Virus record (IMG/VR): IMGVR_UViG_3300041409_000113
Span: 1 to 36,309 of that record
Direction: 5' to 3' (one strand)
DNA length: 36,309 nucleotides
Source of the DNA: a virus
The notes below the pieces were generated by a model that worked only from the letters and a program-made list of their open reading frames with translations, searched no databases and was not told where the DNA came from. The position numbers and the translations under genes were made by a program. Of the stretch, positions 7,226 through 14,039 are shown piece by piece (position 1 is the stretch's first letter; the number at the start of each line of letters is the position of its first letter).

Positions 7226-7398
7226 CCGAGCCCGAAAGGTTGCCCATCGCGGGCTGCTGCGTCGACATCGACGGGGGCGCCTGGCACGACGTAGCCGACT
7301 GCCCCAACCAGCCCGGCAGCGACTGGTACGAGCTGCTGCGCGACATCGAACACACCCGCCGCACCGGCGAGGTTCACCGGCCGGGTGGCCTCACGTGA
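7222..7398 (+). CDS. Short hypothetical protein
   Basis: 58 residues between the resolvase and the methyltransferase, with ATGA/GTGA overlaps at both ends. Contains CCVDIDGGAWHDVADCP, a possible metal or disulfide cluster. No family recognised. Confidence 0.5.
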   Translation: MTEPERLPIAGCCVDIDGGAWHDVADCPNQPGSDWYELLRDIEHTRRTGEVHRPGGLT

Positions 7399-8060
7399 GC
7401 CGGCTGCTCGATCTATTCTGCGGGGCAGGCGGCTGCTCAGTCGGGTACGCCCGCGCCGGCTTCGACGTCGTCGGCGTGGACATCGAGCCGCACGAGGACT
7501 ACCCGTTCGAGCTCATCGTCGGCGACGCGGTAGCCGTGGCGAAAGGTCTCGCCGGTATCGACCTAAACGACTTCGACGTCGTCCATGCGTCGCCCCCGTG
7601 CCCGCGGTTCAGCCGAGCTACCCCGGAAGCGACACGACACAAGCATCCCGACTTGCTGACGCCCGTCCAGGCAGCTCTTCGGCGATGGGGCGGCACCTAC
7701 GTCATCGAGAACGTCCCCGGCGCACCACTCGACCACCCGGTCGTGTTGTGCGGCTCAGCGTTCGGGCTCCGGGTTCGCCGGCACCGGCTGTTCGAGTCCA
7801 ACGCCTTCCTGATGTCGCCCGGCTGCTGGCATGACGGACAGCAGGTCGTCGGGGTCTACGGCGACCACGCCGACCAGCGGCAGCACTTCCGTCCCGACGG
7901 CACGGCCCGCGGCACCAAGGCCACGTCGGTCGCTGACGCGCAGGACGCCATGGGCATCGACTGGATGACACGTTGGGAAGACCTGGCCGATGCGATCCCG
8001 CCGGCCATGACCGAGCACATCGGCGGCCTCCTTCTCGAGCAGTTCGAGGCAGCCGCATGA
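7395..8060 (+). CDS. C5-cytosine DNA methyltransferase
   Basis: 221 residues from GTG 7395. Motif I DLFCGAGG (6-13) binds SAM; motif IV SPPC has the catalytic Cys at 69; motif VI ENV is at 105-107; motif VIII RVRRHRLFE at 126-134. A motif IX/X-like ending is WEDLADAIPPAMTEHIGG. The target-recognition region between VIII and IX is only about 50 residues, so the enzyme is compact. It is an orphan: no restriction enzyme is seen. Likely roles are protecting phage DNA from host restriction or epigenetic control. Confidence 0.92.
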   Translation: MSRLLDLFCGAGGCSVGYARAGFDVVGVDIEPHEDYPFELIVGDAVAVAKGLAGIDLNDFDVVHASPPCPRFSRATPEATRHKHPDLLTPVQAALRRWGGTYVIENVPGAPLDHPVVLCGSAFGLRVRRHRLFESNAFLMSPGCWHDGQQVVGVYGDHADQRQHFRPDGTARGTKATSVADAQDAMGIDWMTRWEDLADAIPPAMTEHIGGLLLEQFEAAA

Positions 8061-8338
8061 CCCCCACCCGGCCTTGGCGACCTCCCACCCTCGCCAGCGG
8101 CAACCCCGTCACCTCCATCACCGAAAGGCAGGCCGACGTCCTCGCGGGCATCTGCCACGGCCATTCCAACAGCGAGATCGGGTCCCGGCTCCGCATCACC
8201 GAGGACACCGTCAAGTCTCACGTGAAGGCAATTCTGCGGGCTCTGGCCGCCCGCGATCGGGCGAACGCCGCAGCCCTCGCGTCATCGGGTCAGATCACCG
8301 TCCACGTCCGGGACACCAGTGCATGGAGGGCCGCGTGA
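8057..8338 (+). CDS. LuxR-type HTH regulator
   Basis: 93 residues that are essentially one GerE/LuxR-type DNA-binding domain. ITERQADVLAGICHGHSNSEI, GSRLRITEDTVKSHV and KAILRALAARDRANA follow the four-helix consensus. There is no receiver or ligand domain. It sits between a methyltransferase and a WhiB homologue, a small regulatory cluster. Confidence 0.85.
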   Translation: MTPTRPWRPPTLASGNPVTSITERQADVLAGICHGHSNSEIGSRLRITEDTVKSHVKAILRALAARDRANAAALASSGQITVHVRDTSAWRAA

Positions 8339-8652
8339 CGATCATCTCGCTGTTGTTGGTCGATGACACCGTGCACTGCCGGAAGCCCAACGTGGATCCG
8401 GAGGTGTTCTTTCCTGCCAAAGGCGCTAATGCGTCCACGGTCGCGGAGGCGAAGCGACTGTGCAACGGGTGGCCCACATCGTCCCCGTGTCCGCTTCGTG
8501 ACGCGTGCCGCGAGTACGGGGTGAGGAATCAGGTCCACGGCATCTGGGGTGGCTGGGCGGACGACGAGCGTAAGGCGGCACGGAAGCTTCGGCGCATTGT
8601 TCCGGCGCCATTGTCGACGGGCGCTGCGTACCCGGTTAGGACCGCGTCGTGA
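8335..8652 (+). CDS. WhiB-family iron-sulfur regulator
   Basis: 105 residues from GTG 8335. Cysteines at 15, 43, 52 and 58 and the GIWGG turn (69-73) followed by a basic helix identify a WhiB-like protein, an actinobacteria-specific [4Fe-4S] transcription factor that binds the primary sigma factor. The second and third cysteines are eight residues apart (C43-x8-C52) rather than the usual CxxC, with NGWPTSSP between them. Cluster binding would therefore be altered, or use the variant loop seen in some phage Wbl proteins. Phage WhiB proteins can interfere with host WhiB-controlled septation and gene expression. Confidence 0.85.
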   Translation: MTIISLLLVDDTVHCRKPNVDPEVFFPAKGANASTVAEAKRLCNGWPTSSPCPLRDACREYGVRNQVHGIWGGWADDERKAARKLRRIVPAPLSTGAAYPVRTAS

Positions 8653-8759
8653 CCTGGCTGCTCTCCCACCTTCTCGCCGCTGTGGACGCCGCCGTTGAGG
8701 CCGTGATCGACGCGGTCCTCGACGTCGTGTGCGCGGCCTGGGTCGAGGAGGAGGCATGA
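8649..8759 (+). CDS. Tiny hydrophobic/amphipathic peptide
   Basis: 36 residues from GTG 8649 (GTGA overlap) to the TGA overlapping the next ATG. It is almost all Ala/Val/Leu with regularly spaced Asp and Glu (AVDAAVEAVIDAVLDVV), so likely an amphipathic helix. Supported by precise overlaps with both neighbours only. Confidence 0.4.
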   Translation: MTWLLSHLLAAVDAAVEAVIDAVLDVVCAAWVEEEA

Positions 8760-8944
8760 GCGGGCGACTGTGGGGCGACTGCCCGATCTGTGGACGGCCG
8801 TTCCGGGTCAAGAAGGACGGATCTCTCTGGTCGCACACCAACGGCGACAGTAGGACGACACACCTACCATTCTCGTCCCACTGCAGCGGGTCTGGCAGGA
8901 AACCCCGGCGCACATTCATGTGGCCGCCGGAGCGCAACCCATGA
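8756..8944 (+). CDS. Small zinc-finger-like protein
   Basis: 62 residues from ATG 8756. CPICGRPFRVKKDGSLWSH is a classic zinc-knuckle start, and HCSGSG supplies a later His/Cys pair. The C-terminus is basic. Possibly nucleic-acid binding. Confidence 0.55.
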   Translation: MSGRLWGDCPICGRPFRVKKDGSLWSHTNGDSRTTHLPFSSHCSGSGRKPRRTFMWPPERNP

Positions 8945-9357
8945 CCCCCGACCAGGCCGCCGGCCTCATCTCCCTCGCCGCCGAACTCGTGGGCACGGTG
9001 CGCGACTTCGGTCCGGACGACGTCGCTGCTGTCCTGGCCCGTGTTCCTGACGGTCGCCATGACGCTCTCGCGGTGGTGTTGGCGGCGATGGTGGACCCGG
9101 ATGCGACACCGACGGAACTGCTGGCGTGGACGACGGCGGGTCCGGTGAAGTCGCGGGAGTACATCCCCCGGCATCTGTTCCTGGCCAGCCTTCCCGCGGA
9201 GGCGTTGGGGCGGCATCCGGAACGGCGCGAGGAGGTTCGCCGGTTGACGGCTGCGGGTGTTTCGGCGCAGGACATTGCGGCCCGGTTGCGCATTACTACG
9301 CGGGCTGTGACCCGGCACCGGGCTGCCATTCTTGCGGAAGCTGCGGTGGCGTCGTGA
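8941..9357 (+). CDS. HTH-containing hypothetical protein
   Basis: 138 residues from ATG 8941. The C-terminal 45 residues look like a helix-turn-helix (REEVRRLTAAGVSAQDIAAR, LRITTRAVTRHRAAI). The N-terminal part is helical. Such proteins are common in actinophage early regions as regulators or replication accessories. End of the first tightly overlapping gene block. Confidence 0.65.
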   Translation: MTPDQAAGLISLAAELVGTVRDFGPDDVAAVLARVPDGRHDALAVVLAAMVDPDATPTELLAWTTAGPVKSREYIPRHLFLASLPAEALGRHPERREEVRRLTAAGVSAQDIAARLRITTRAVTRHRAAILAEAAVAS

Positions 9358-9419
9358 ACGGCGGGAATCGCTCTGTCGGCCCCAGCGGGAAAGGGGCGGA
9401 ATGTGAGATGATAAACGGC

Positions 9420-9453
9420 GAGGCCGCAAGGTGCGCTAACACCTCACGGCCTC
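9420..9453 (+). promoter_or_regulatory. Intergenic two-step hairpin
   Basis: GAGGCCG (9420-9426) pairs with CGGCCTC (9447-9453), and inside it AGGTG (9429-9433) pairs with CACCT (9440-9444) around a 6-base loop containing CTAA; the two stems are separated by symmetric CA/CA bulges. It is preceded by an AT-rich stretch (GAGATGATAAAC, 9405-9416) that could be a -10 region, and followed 37 bases later by a gene with a strong Shine-Dalgarno. The T-less end argues against a simple terminator; a structured 5' leader or processing element is more likely. Confidence 0.55.
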
Positions 9454-9490
9454 TGACCCGCCCGTCGTCTCTACCGAAGGGAGGGCTCTG

Positions 9491-9703
9491 GTGAGCATCA
9501 TGCCCCAGGACCCCGACAGCAAGCTAGACCCGCCTACGTGCAACGCAGAAGGTGCACGGATCGGGGTCCCGCCAGACATCACCCAGATCCGATGCCAGCT
9601 CGCCACGGGTCACGCCACTCGCCACTACGGCCGGTCCGGCATGTGGTGGGAGACGTGGGGCTCCGGGGCGGACGCCGAGCCGTGGTGGCTGGTGAACCAC
9701 TGA
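9491..9703 (+). CDS. Hypothetical protein
   Basis: 70 residues. The start is GTG 9491, set by AAGGGAGGG 5 bases upstream, one of few strong ribosome sites in the early operon, which suggests a new transcription or translation unit. C17 and C35 with RCQLATGHATRHYG may be a small metal site. The C-terminal part is Trp-rich (MWWETWGS, EPWWLVNH). No family recognised. Confidence 0.6.
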   Translation: MSIMPQDPDSKLDPPTCNAEGARIGVPPDITQIRCQLATGHATRHYGRSGMWWETWGSGADAEPWWLVNH

Positions 9704-10107
9704 TGGCCGATGACCGGACGTACATCCGCGTACACAAGCTGCGCGCGCACCAGCGCGGGCCACTGCTCATCACGGCGGCGGCCGTGGCCGTAGAGCCTGG
9801 ACAGTCCTCGATGTACCGCCTCAAGAACTGGTCGGCCCTCCTCTACGTCGGAGCATCCCAGCACCCGTGGCGGCGACTTCAGCAGCACGCCAACGACAAG
9901 CCGTGGTGGTGGGAAGTCACCGAAGTCGAGCAGGTCGTCACGCCATCGCACGGCGTTGCCTTGCAACTGGAGGACGAGGCGATCCACACCGAACGGCCGC
10001 TCTACAACCGAACCGGACCTTGGGCGTTGCAGCGCAAGGCGGTCCAGCGTCGCGGCCTCCCTGCCGTCGTTGAGGAACTGGTCGCGAGCATGGAGATGCC
10101 CGCATGA
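9703..10107 (+). CDS. GIY-YIG nuclease-domain protein
   Basis: 134 residues from ATG 9703. The GIY-YIG core is visible as SMYRL (36-40, the 'GIY' strand) and ALLYVGAS (45-52, the 'YIG' strand), with the catalytic-type Arg in HPWRRLQQH (54-62) and the conserved Glu E97 in HTERPLYN. WWWEVTEVEQV supplies the central strand. This compact form is common in actinophages. It may be a homing-type or structure-specific nuclease. Confidence 0.8.
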   Translation: MADDRTYIRVHKLRAHQRGPLLITAAAVAVEPGQSSMYRLKNWSALLYVGASQHPWRRLQQHANDKPWWWEVTEVEQVVTPSHGVALQLEDEAIHTERPLYNRTGPWALQRKAVQRRGLPAVVEELVASMEMPA

Positions 10108-10487
10108 GCGGCCTCCCGTGGATCCGGTTCGACACTTCCCTCCCGGACAACCCGAAGATCCTGCTGCTCTGCTCCGTCAAGGACGGACACCGAGCGGCGT
10201 TCGTCTACTGCTGCTCCCTCGCCTACGCGGGCAAGCACGGCACTGACGGGTTCATCCCCCGCGAGGCCCTGACCCGCATCAACGGCCGCACGGCCGACGC
10301 GGATCGCCTGGTCGACGTCGATCTATGGAAGCCCCACCCGGGCGGCTGGGACATCAACGGCTGGTCGGACAAGCAGGAGTCGACCGACGAGACCAAGGCC
10401 CGGTCGGAGCGCGCGAAGGCGGCTGCGGCGAAGCGCTGGTCACAGGAGAAGGCGGCCGAGGGTGGCCCGCAGATGAGGCTCGCATGA
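10104..10487 (+). CDS. Replisome organizer-like N-terminal domain protein
   Basis: 127 residues. LPWIRFDTSLPDNPKILLLC, then TDGFIPREALTRI and VDVDLWKPHPGGWDINGW resemble the winged-helix N-terminal domain of phage replisome organizers (DnaD/O-type). The last 30 residues are charged and Ala-rich (SERAKAAAAKRW). Immediately downstream lie phased 13-bp repeats and a locally AT-richer stretch, as expected if it recognises an origin next to its own gene. The helicase-loader C-terminal domain of full-length initiators is absent. Function inferred. Confidence 0.6.
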   Translation: MSGLPWIRFDTSLPDNPKILLLCSVKDGHRAAFVYCCSLAYAGKHGTDGFIPREALTRINGRTADADRLVDVDLWKPHPGGWDINGWSDKQESTDETKARSERAKAAAAKRWSQEKAAEGGPQMRLA

Positions 10488-10672
10488 GCGGCCGGGTGAT
10501 GCCGCTGGCATATGCGACCGGCATATGCGGGACGCATGTGCGCGGCGCTGATGCACGTACGAACGAACGAACTGACGCAGATAACTACTCAACCTGCGAG
10601 GACATCTTGCTGCTGAGTAACGCGGGCGCGACCAAACCAATCTCTCTCGGCAGATGGGCGGCAAACCAGTGA
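10484..10672 (+). CDS. Short ORF over the putative origin (doubtful)
   Basis: 62 residues from ATG 10484, overlapping neighbours by 4 bases at both ends. Composition is unlike the surrounding genes: more AT, several Asn/Thr/Ile, and a low-complexity ARTNERTDADN stretch encoded by CGAA repeats. It could be a real gene, a C-terminal tail of the preceding initiator-like protein moved out of frame, or chance coding over origin DNA. Confidence 0.35.
   Translation: MSGRVMPLAYATGICGTHVRGADARTNERTDADNYSTCEDILLLSNAGATKPISLGRWAANQ
10507..10542 (+). repeat. 13-bp phased iteron-like repeats (candidate origin)
   Basis: GGCATATGCG at 10507-10516 and 10520-10529, and the related CGCATGTGCG at 10533-10542, recur with an exact 13-base period. 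Each has a near-palindromic GCATATGC/GCATGTGC core. They are followed by CGAA tandem repeats (10560-10571) and an AT-richer run to about 10650. Iterons plus an AT-rich side next to an initiator-like gene resemble lambda-type origins. Confidence 0.5.
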
Positions 10673-10884
10673 GCTACGACAAGGACACCGGCAAGGGTGT
10701 CACCGAGGGCGAGTGGCAGAACCGTCGCCTCGACAGCGAGATCGCCGCGCTCGGACGACCGGGCATGACGGCGGCCGAGTTGGCGCCGCTGCTGTCGGAA
10801 GACCTGCGCTCCCTGTACTGGCGCCGAAAGCTCGACGTGTACTTCGCGCAGGAACTCGGTGTCGATGCCGGGGATGCGTCATGA
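10669..10884 (+). CDS. Small hypothetical protein, paralogue of 11029 gene
   Basis: 71 residues from GTG 10669 (ATG 10654 is an alternative). The C-terminal half, TAAELAPLLSEDLRSLYWRR and then KLDVYFAQELGVD, matches the protein at 11029-11223 in spacing and key residues (YW-x-RK, a Y before the helix end, G-x-D). Helical; function unknown. Confidence 0.6.
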   Translation: MSYDKDTGKGVTEGEWQNRRLDSEIAALGRPGMTAAELAPLLSEDLRSLYWRRKLDVYFAQELGVDAGDAS

Positions 10885-10982
10885 ACGACTGCGACCTGTG
10901 CGGCGGTCCGGTCCCGTGCGACGAGCAGTGCGAGCAGTGCGCCTTCGTCCGGCACACGACCTGCTGCGAGGCCGCCCGATGA
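10881..10982 (+). CDS. Tiny zinc-ribbon-like protein
   Basis: 33 residues from ATG 10881 with seven cysteines in CDLCGG, PCDEQCEQC and TCCEA. Cys density strongly suggests metal binding. Overlaps both neighbours by 4 bases. Confidence 0.5.
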   Translation: MNDCDLCGGPVPCDEQCEQCAFVRHTTCCEAAR

Positions 10983-11032
10983 CCTCCCGCCGCTGCACCG
11001 CTTGCCACCCACTCGCCTTGGAGGCGTCGTGA
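10979..11032 (+). CDS. 17-codon mini-ORF linking two genes (doubtful)
   Basis: ATG 10979 overlaps the preceding TGA, and its own TGA overlaps GTG 11029. The 17-residue product (with CTAC) may be a remnant of a zinc-binding protein, or simply keep ribosomes coupled between neighbours. Confidence 0.25.
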   Translation: MTSRRCTACHPLALEAS

Positions 11033-11223
11033 CCACGGGACCGTTCCGCGACCGAGAGCACATGCTCGACTGCCTTCTCGACGAACTGCTCAAGACCCGA
11101 CGGCCAGGCGAGACGGCGGGCCAGTTCGCAGCACGGCTCAACCCGCGCGAGCTAGAGCCCATCTACTGGGCCCGCAAGATCCGCGAGTACGCCGACGCCA
11201 ATGGCATGGACCCGGACGCATGA
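11029..11223 (+). CDS. Small hypothetical protein, paralogue of 10669 gene
   Basis: 64 residues from GTG 11029, preceded by TTGGAGG, a usable Shine-Dalgarno. TAGQFAARLNPRELEPIYWA, then RKIREYADANGMD, aligns with the C-terminal half of the protein at 10669-10884. The two probably arose by local duplication and are now separated only by two mini-genes. Confidence 0.6.
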   Translation: MTTGPFRDREHMLDCLLDELLKTRRPGETAGQFAARLNPRELEPIYWARKIREYADANGMDPDA

Positions 11224-11405
11224 CCCGCCGCCCGCACCTCGCCAAGCGCGACCCCCTGCCGCGCATGGCCGTCGTCGGCTGGCTCCGCTACCCCTGCCCC
11301 TGCCACGGGGAGCTACCCACCCAGAAGTCCCTCATCCACATGACCCCCGACGTGGCGCACTGCAACGGATGCGCCGCCGACCGACTGGCTGGAGAGACCG
11401 CGTGA
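11220..11405 (+). CDS. Small Cys-containing protein
   Basis: 61 residues from ATG 11220. CPCHGE and HCNGCAAD form a four-ligand arrangement typical of a small zinc domain; the N-terminus is basic. No family recognised. Confidence 0.55.
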   Translation: MTRRPHLAKRDPLPRMAVVGWLRYPCPCHGELPTQKSLIHMTPDVAHCNGCAADRLAGETA

Positions 11406-11698
11406 GTGACGATCACGACGGACGGGCGCCTCAAGAAGTCATCGACCGACTCATAGCCGCCGCCCCCGATCTCGCGCCGGAACTGATGACCCAACTGCTC
11501 GCTGCCCTCCGAGACAAGGAGCGGCTCGGCGAGGCCATCACCGACCTGTGCTGGAAGGCCACGCCTTACGGCGGGGGTGAGTCGGTGTCGGCGTACGTAC
11601 TTCCCGCCGGGACCGTGCATCGACTAATCGGCGCTGCGCAGGGGGCTGGCATCCCCGCCGCGTTCCGAGCCTTTTCGGGCGTGGACGGCGACCAGTGA
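11402..11698 (+). CDS. Hypothetical protein
   Basis: 98 residues from GTG 11402. The N-terminal two thirds are helical (EVIDRLIAAAPDLAPELMTQ). A glycine-containing loop (YGGGESVSAYVLPAG) precedes a C-terminal helix. No family recognised. Confidence 0.55.
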   Translation: MSDDHDGRAPQEVIDRLIAAAPDLAPELMTQLLAALRDKERLGEAITDLCWKATPYGGGESVSAYVLPAGTVHRLIGAAQGAGIPAAFRAFSGVDGDQ

Positions 11699-11979
11699 CC
11701 GCCGACCAGACGGCCGTGAACCACGCCGCCCTCATCGCAGCAGCCGCCCGACTCGAAGGCGCGGGTTACGACGGGGACTCGTACCGCTTCGTAGAAGGGC
11801 TCGTCGTCTCCGTCCTCGCAGACGGCTACTGGCGCCTCGAACCGGTGCCCGCACCCCGCGGACCAGGAGCCAGCCGGCAAGCCATCGAGGACGCCAAGCA
11901 AGCAGCCAAGGCCGCAGTACGAGCCAGCAAGGACCGACGGCAGACCACCCGCAACGCACGACACGAGGAGACGAAGTGA
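11695..11979 (+). CDS. Hypothetical protein with basic helical tail
   Basis: 94 residues from GTG 11695. A small mixed domain (VNHAALIAAAARLEGAGYDG, LVVSVLADGYWRL) is followed by a charged helical tail rich in Lys, Ala and Arg. Possibly nucleic-acid binding; not recognised. Confidence 0.55.
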   Translation: MTADQTAVNHAALIAAAARLEGAGYDGDSYRFVEGLVVSVLADGYWRLEPVPAPRGPGASRQAIEDAKQAAKAAVRASKDRRQTTRNARHEETK

Positions 11980-12158
11980 GCCACACCCGAGAGGAACTTC
12001 TCGCCGAGCGGCAGGCCGACCTTGACGCACAGCGCATCGTCGTCGACCGGCTCGAGGATCTGGCAGCGGCGGCGCGGTTCACGCTCCGCACCAAGCAGGC
12101 GCAGATGTCAGTGCTCACGGACCACCTCGCGCGCGTTGACGCCGAGGCCTCCCGATGA
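11976..12158 (+). CDS. Short coiled-coil protein
   Basis: 60 residues, predicted helical throughout, with heptad-like Leu/Ile/Val spacing (LLAERQADLDAQRIVVDRLE). GTGA overlap at the start and ATGA at the end. Confidence 0.55.
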   Translation: MSHTREELLAERQADLDAQRIVVDRLEDLAAAARFTLRTKQAQMSVLTDHLARVDAEASR

Positions 12159-12694
12159 CCGCCGCCACCGACCGGGCCGGCGTACCTGCCGAGCACTGCG
12201 CCGACTGCGGCGTCCCGCTGGCTCAACCTGACGAACTGGTCAGCGGCCTGTGCCTATACCACCTCAACCTGCCATCTTTCGCCGCCGATGACGCCGGCAC
12301 CGGCTACAGGGTTGAGCTGGGTGGCCAGACGTACACGCAGGCGCAGTGGGAAGCCCTCCAGCCCTACATCGACGGCTGTGCCTATGCCGACTCGGAGGAC
12401 GCCGCGACGTGGACCGCCGGCACCGACCGGACCGGCGCAACCGACGCCGAGTTCCGCAACAGGATCGCCGCGTTCGAGGGTGCGGACGCCGCTCCCGAAT
12501 CGTTCGACGCCATCGCGGCACTGCGGCGGGTGGAAGCACTCCTCGTCGAAGTCGAGCGGATCCGAGAGCACAACCTGCGCACGTTCGGTGTCAGTTCCAC
12601 CGTCGCTCGCGTCGGAGTCGCTGACGTCCGCGCCGCTCTCGCCGCCCCGCAGACCGGGCAGCACGCCACCGACGGGGAGGCCCAGCAGGCATGA
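12155..12694 (+). CDS. Hypothetical protein with N-terminal zinc knuckle
   Basis: 179 residues from ATG 12155. HCADCGVPL with SGLCLYH gives a likely zinc finger in the first 40 residues. The centre is acidic. A helical segment (ALRRVEALLVEVERIREHNL) lies toward the C-terminus. No family recognised. Confidence 0.6.
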   Translation: MTAATDRAGVPAEHCADCGVPLAQPDELVSGLCLYHLNLPSFAADDAGTGYRVELGGQTYTQAQWEALQPYIDGCAYADSEDAATWTAGTDRTGATDAEFRNRIAAFEGADAAPESFDAIAALRRVEALLVEVERIREHNLRTFGVSSTVARVGVADVRAALAAPQTGQHATDGEAQQA

Positions 12695-12858
12695 GCATCC
12701 ACCACGAGGTCACGGTGCACTGCGACACGTGCGGCGAGTGGGAGCGCGTCGACGGAGAGCCCGCTCGCAAGCGCCGCCGCCGTGGCTGGCGCATGTGGAA
12801 GGACGAGTACGGGAGCTGGCGGCACTCCTGCCCGAAGTGCACCAAGGCTGCCCGGTGA
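12691..12858 (+). CDS. Small zinc-ribbon protein
   Basis: 55 residues from ATG 12691. CDTCGEW (11-17) and CPKCTKA (47-53) bracket a strongly basic middle (KRRRRGWRMWK), the layout of a nucleic-acid-binding zinc ribbon. Confidence 0.6.
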   Translation: MSIHHEVTVHCDTCGEWERVDGEPARKRRRRGWRMWKDEYGSWRHSCPKCTKAAR

Positions 12859-13442
12859 CCGCCGCCGTGCCCGATCCCCGCGAGGACATCGACTGGACGA
12901 AGCACCGGGGGTCCTGCCGGGTCTTCTACGCCGAGCGCCGCTGCACCTGTGGCGCCGTGCCCGGTCCCCGTTTCCGCGACCAGCTCGCCGAGGACAACCC
13001 GCTGCTGACCGAGGCGCTGCGCTACTACGCCGAGCGTCGAGCGATGGACAACCCGAAGGGTTGGGCGCACGTCCTGCGCGTGCTCGACCACGCCATCGAC
13101 GCGGGTGCCTTTGTCGTCCGAGGAACGCCGGTCTCGGAGGCGCAAGTCGACGAGGCCCGCATCGTGCTCACGCACTTGGCCGAGGTGGAGGCCCGTGTCC
13201 AGGCCGCTGCCAACCAGCGGGCGGCGGAGGTGCTGCTGGCAGCGGCTCAGTGGCTGAACGCCGACCCCGACGAGGGTGGCGCCCCGTACATCACCAACGA
13301 CCACACGGTGCTGTTCCCGGACAAGCTGGAGATCGCACAGGTCGTCTCGTGGGCCTGCGCGTCACTCCGGGATCGCGCTGCCGCTCTCGCCTCTCCCGCG
13401 CCCACCTCGCACGTCACGGCAGACGGCGAGGCGGGGCAGTGA
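12855..13442 (+). CDS. Hypothetical protein
   Basis: 195 residues from GTG 12855. An N-terminal Cys group (SCRVFYAERRCTCG) is followed by a long helical region (residues 45-130) and an ITNDHTVLFPDKLEIA segment. No family recognised; a solid reading frame with overlaps on both sides. Confidence 0.6.
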   Translation: MTAAVPDPREDIDWTKHRGSCRVFYAERRCTCGAVPGPRFRDQLAEDNPLLTEALRYYAERRAMDNPKGWAHVLRVLDHAIDAGAFVVRGTPVSEAQVDEARIVLTHLAEVEARVQAAANQRAAEVLLAAAQWLNADPDEGGAPYITNDHTVLFPDKLEIAQVVSWACASLRDRAAALASPAPTSHVTADGEAGQ

Positions 13443-13594
13443 CCCCGCCCGGGTCTGCAGGGACCGTCGGCCGCAACTCACGCACCGAGCCGGCGCCGCA
13501 CCCGTGGGAAGCCCGCCCCACCGATCCGGGCGAACGTCAGCGATGCCAGCACTGCCCCCAGCCACGACACGAGCACGGGAAGGCGACGAGATGA
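13439..13594 (+). CDS. Small CxxC protein
   Basis: 51 residues from GTG 13439. Proline- and Arg-rich, with CQHCPQPRHEHG near the C-terminus, a likely zinc knuckle. Overlaps the next ATG by 4 bases. Confidence 0.45.
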   Translation: MTPPGSAGTVGRNSRTEPAPHPWEARPTDPGERQRCQHCPQPRHEHGKATR

Positions 13595-13920
13595 GCGAGG
13601 CAATGGGAGAACTGGTGAGCGAAAGCCCTGAGCCCTGGGAATGGGACGCCCTCCGCGCGCAAGCGGAAGACTTCCGGGCCGCCTGGCGCACCGCATCCGA
13701 ATCCGCAGACCGTTTCCGGGACGTCCTCGCCGAGTCACTCGGCCACCCCGACGGGAGCCCCGGTGACGATGTCCTGATCGCGGAACTTCGTGAACATTTC
13801 GGAAAGACCGGGCCTGAACCGACCCGCTGGCGAGACTTCATCATCGGAGCCCGCGCCCGGTTGGACCAGATCGAAGCCATGCCTGACCCGATCCGCCGCG
13901 CTCTCGGTGGCCCGTCGTGA
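13591..13920 (+). CDS. Hypothetical acidic protein
   Basis: 109 residues from ATG 13591. Helical, acidic, with ALRAQAEDFRAAWRTASESA in the middle and a C-terminal helix (RWRDFIIGARARLDQIEAMP). No family recognised. Confidence 0.55.
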   Translation: MSEAMGELVSESPEPWEWDALRAQAEDFRAAWRTASESADRFRDVLAESLGHPDGSPGDDVLIAELREHFGKTGPEPTRWRDFIIGARARLDQIEAMPDPIRRALGGPS

Positions 13921-14039
13921 CCACACGCGACGTTGACGGGGCGATGCGGGGGCTGAGCTTCGATCTGCGGGGCTCGGAGGGCATGGCCAGTACCGGTGGA
14001 CCCCTGGAACGTCCTGGGGCCAATGAGGGGGTCGAGTGA
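13917..14039 (+). CDS. Very short hypothetical protein
   Basis: 40 residues from GTG 13917 to TGA 14037-14039, glycine-rich, no motif. Kept because it fills the gap between two overlapping genes exactly, with GTGA junctions at both ends. Confidence 0.35.
   Translation: MTTRDVDGAMRGLSFDLRGSEGMASTGGPLERPGANEGVE

Noticed and set aside
8290-9429. 379-codon reverse ORF across the WhiB region
   Set aside because: Arg/Pro/His-rich shadow spanning several well-supported forward genes.
9354-9494. 46-codon ORF linking the HTH gene and the 9491 gene by GTGA overlaps
   Set aside because: It is read straight through the structured hairpin and its own downstream ribosome site, has low-information composition, and the following gene has a strong independent Shine-Dalgarno.
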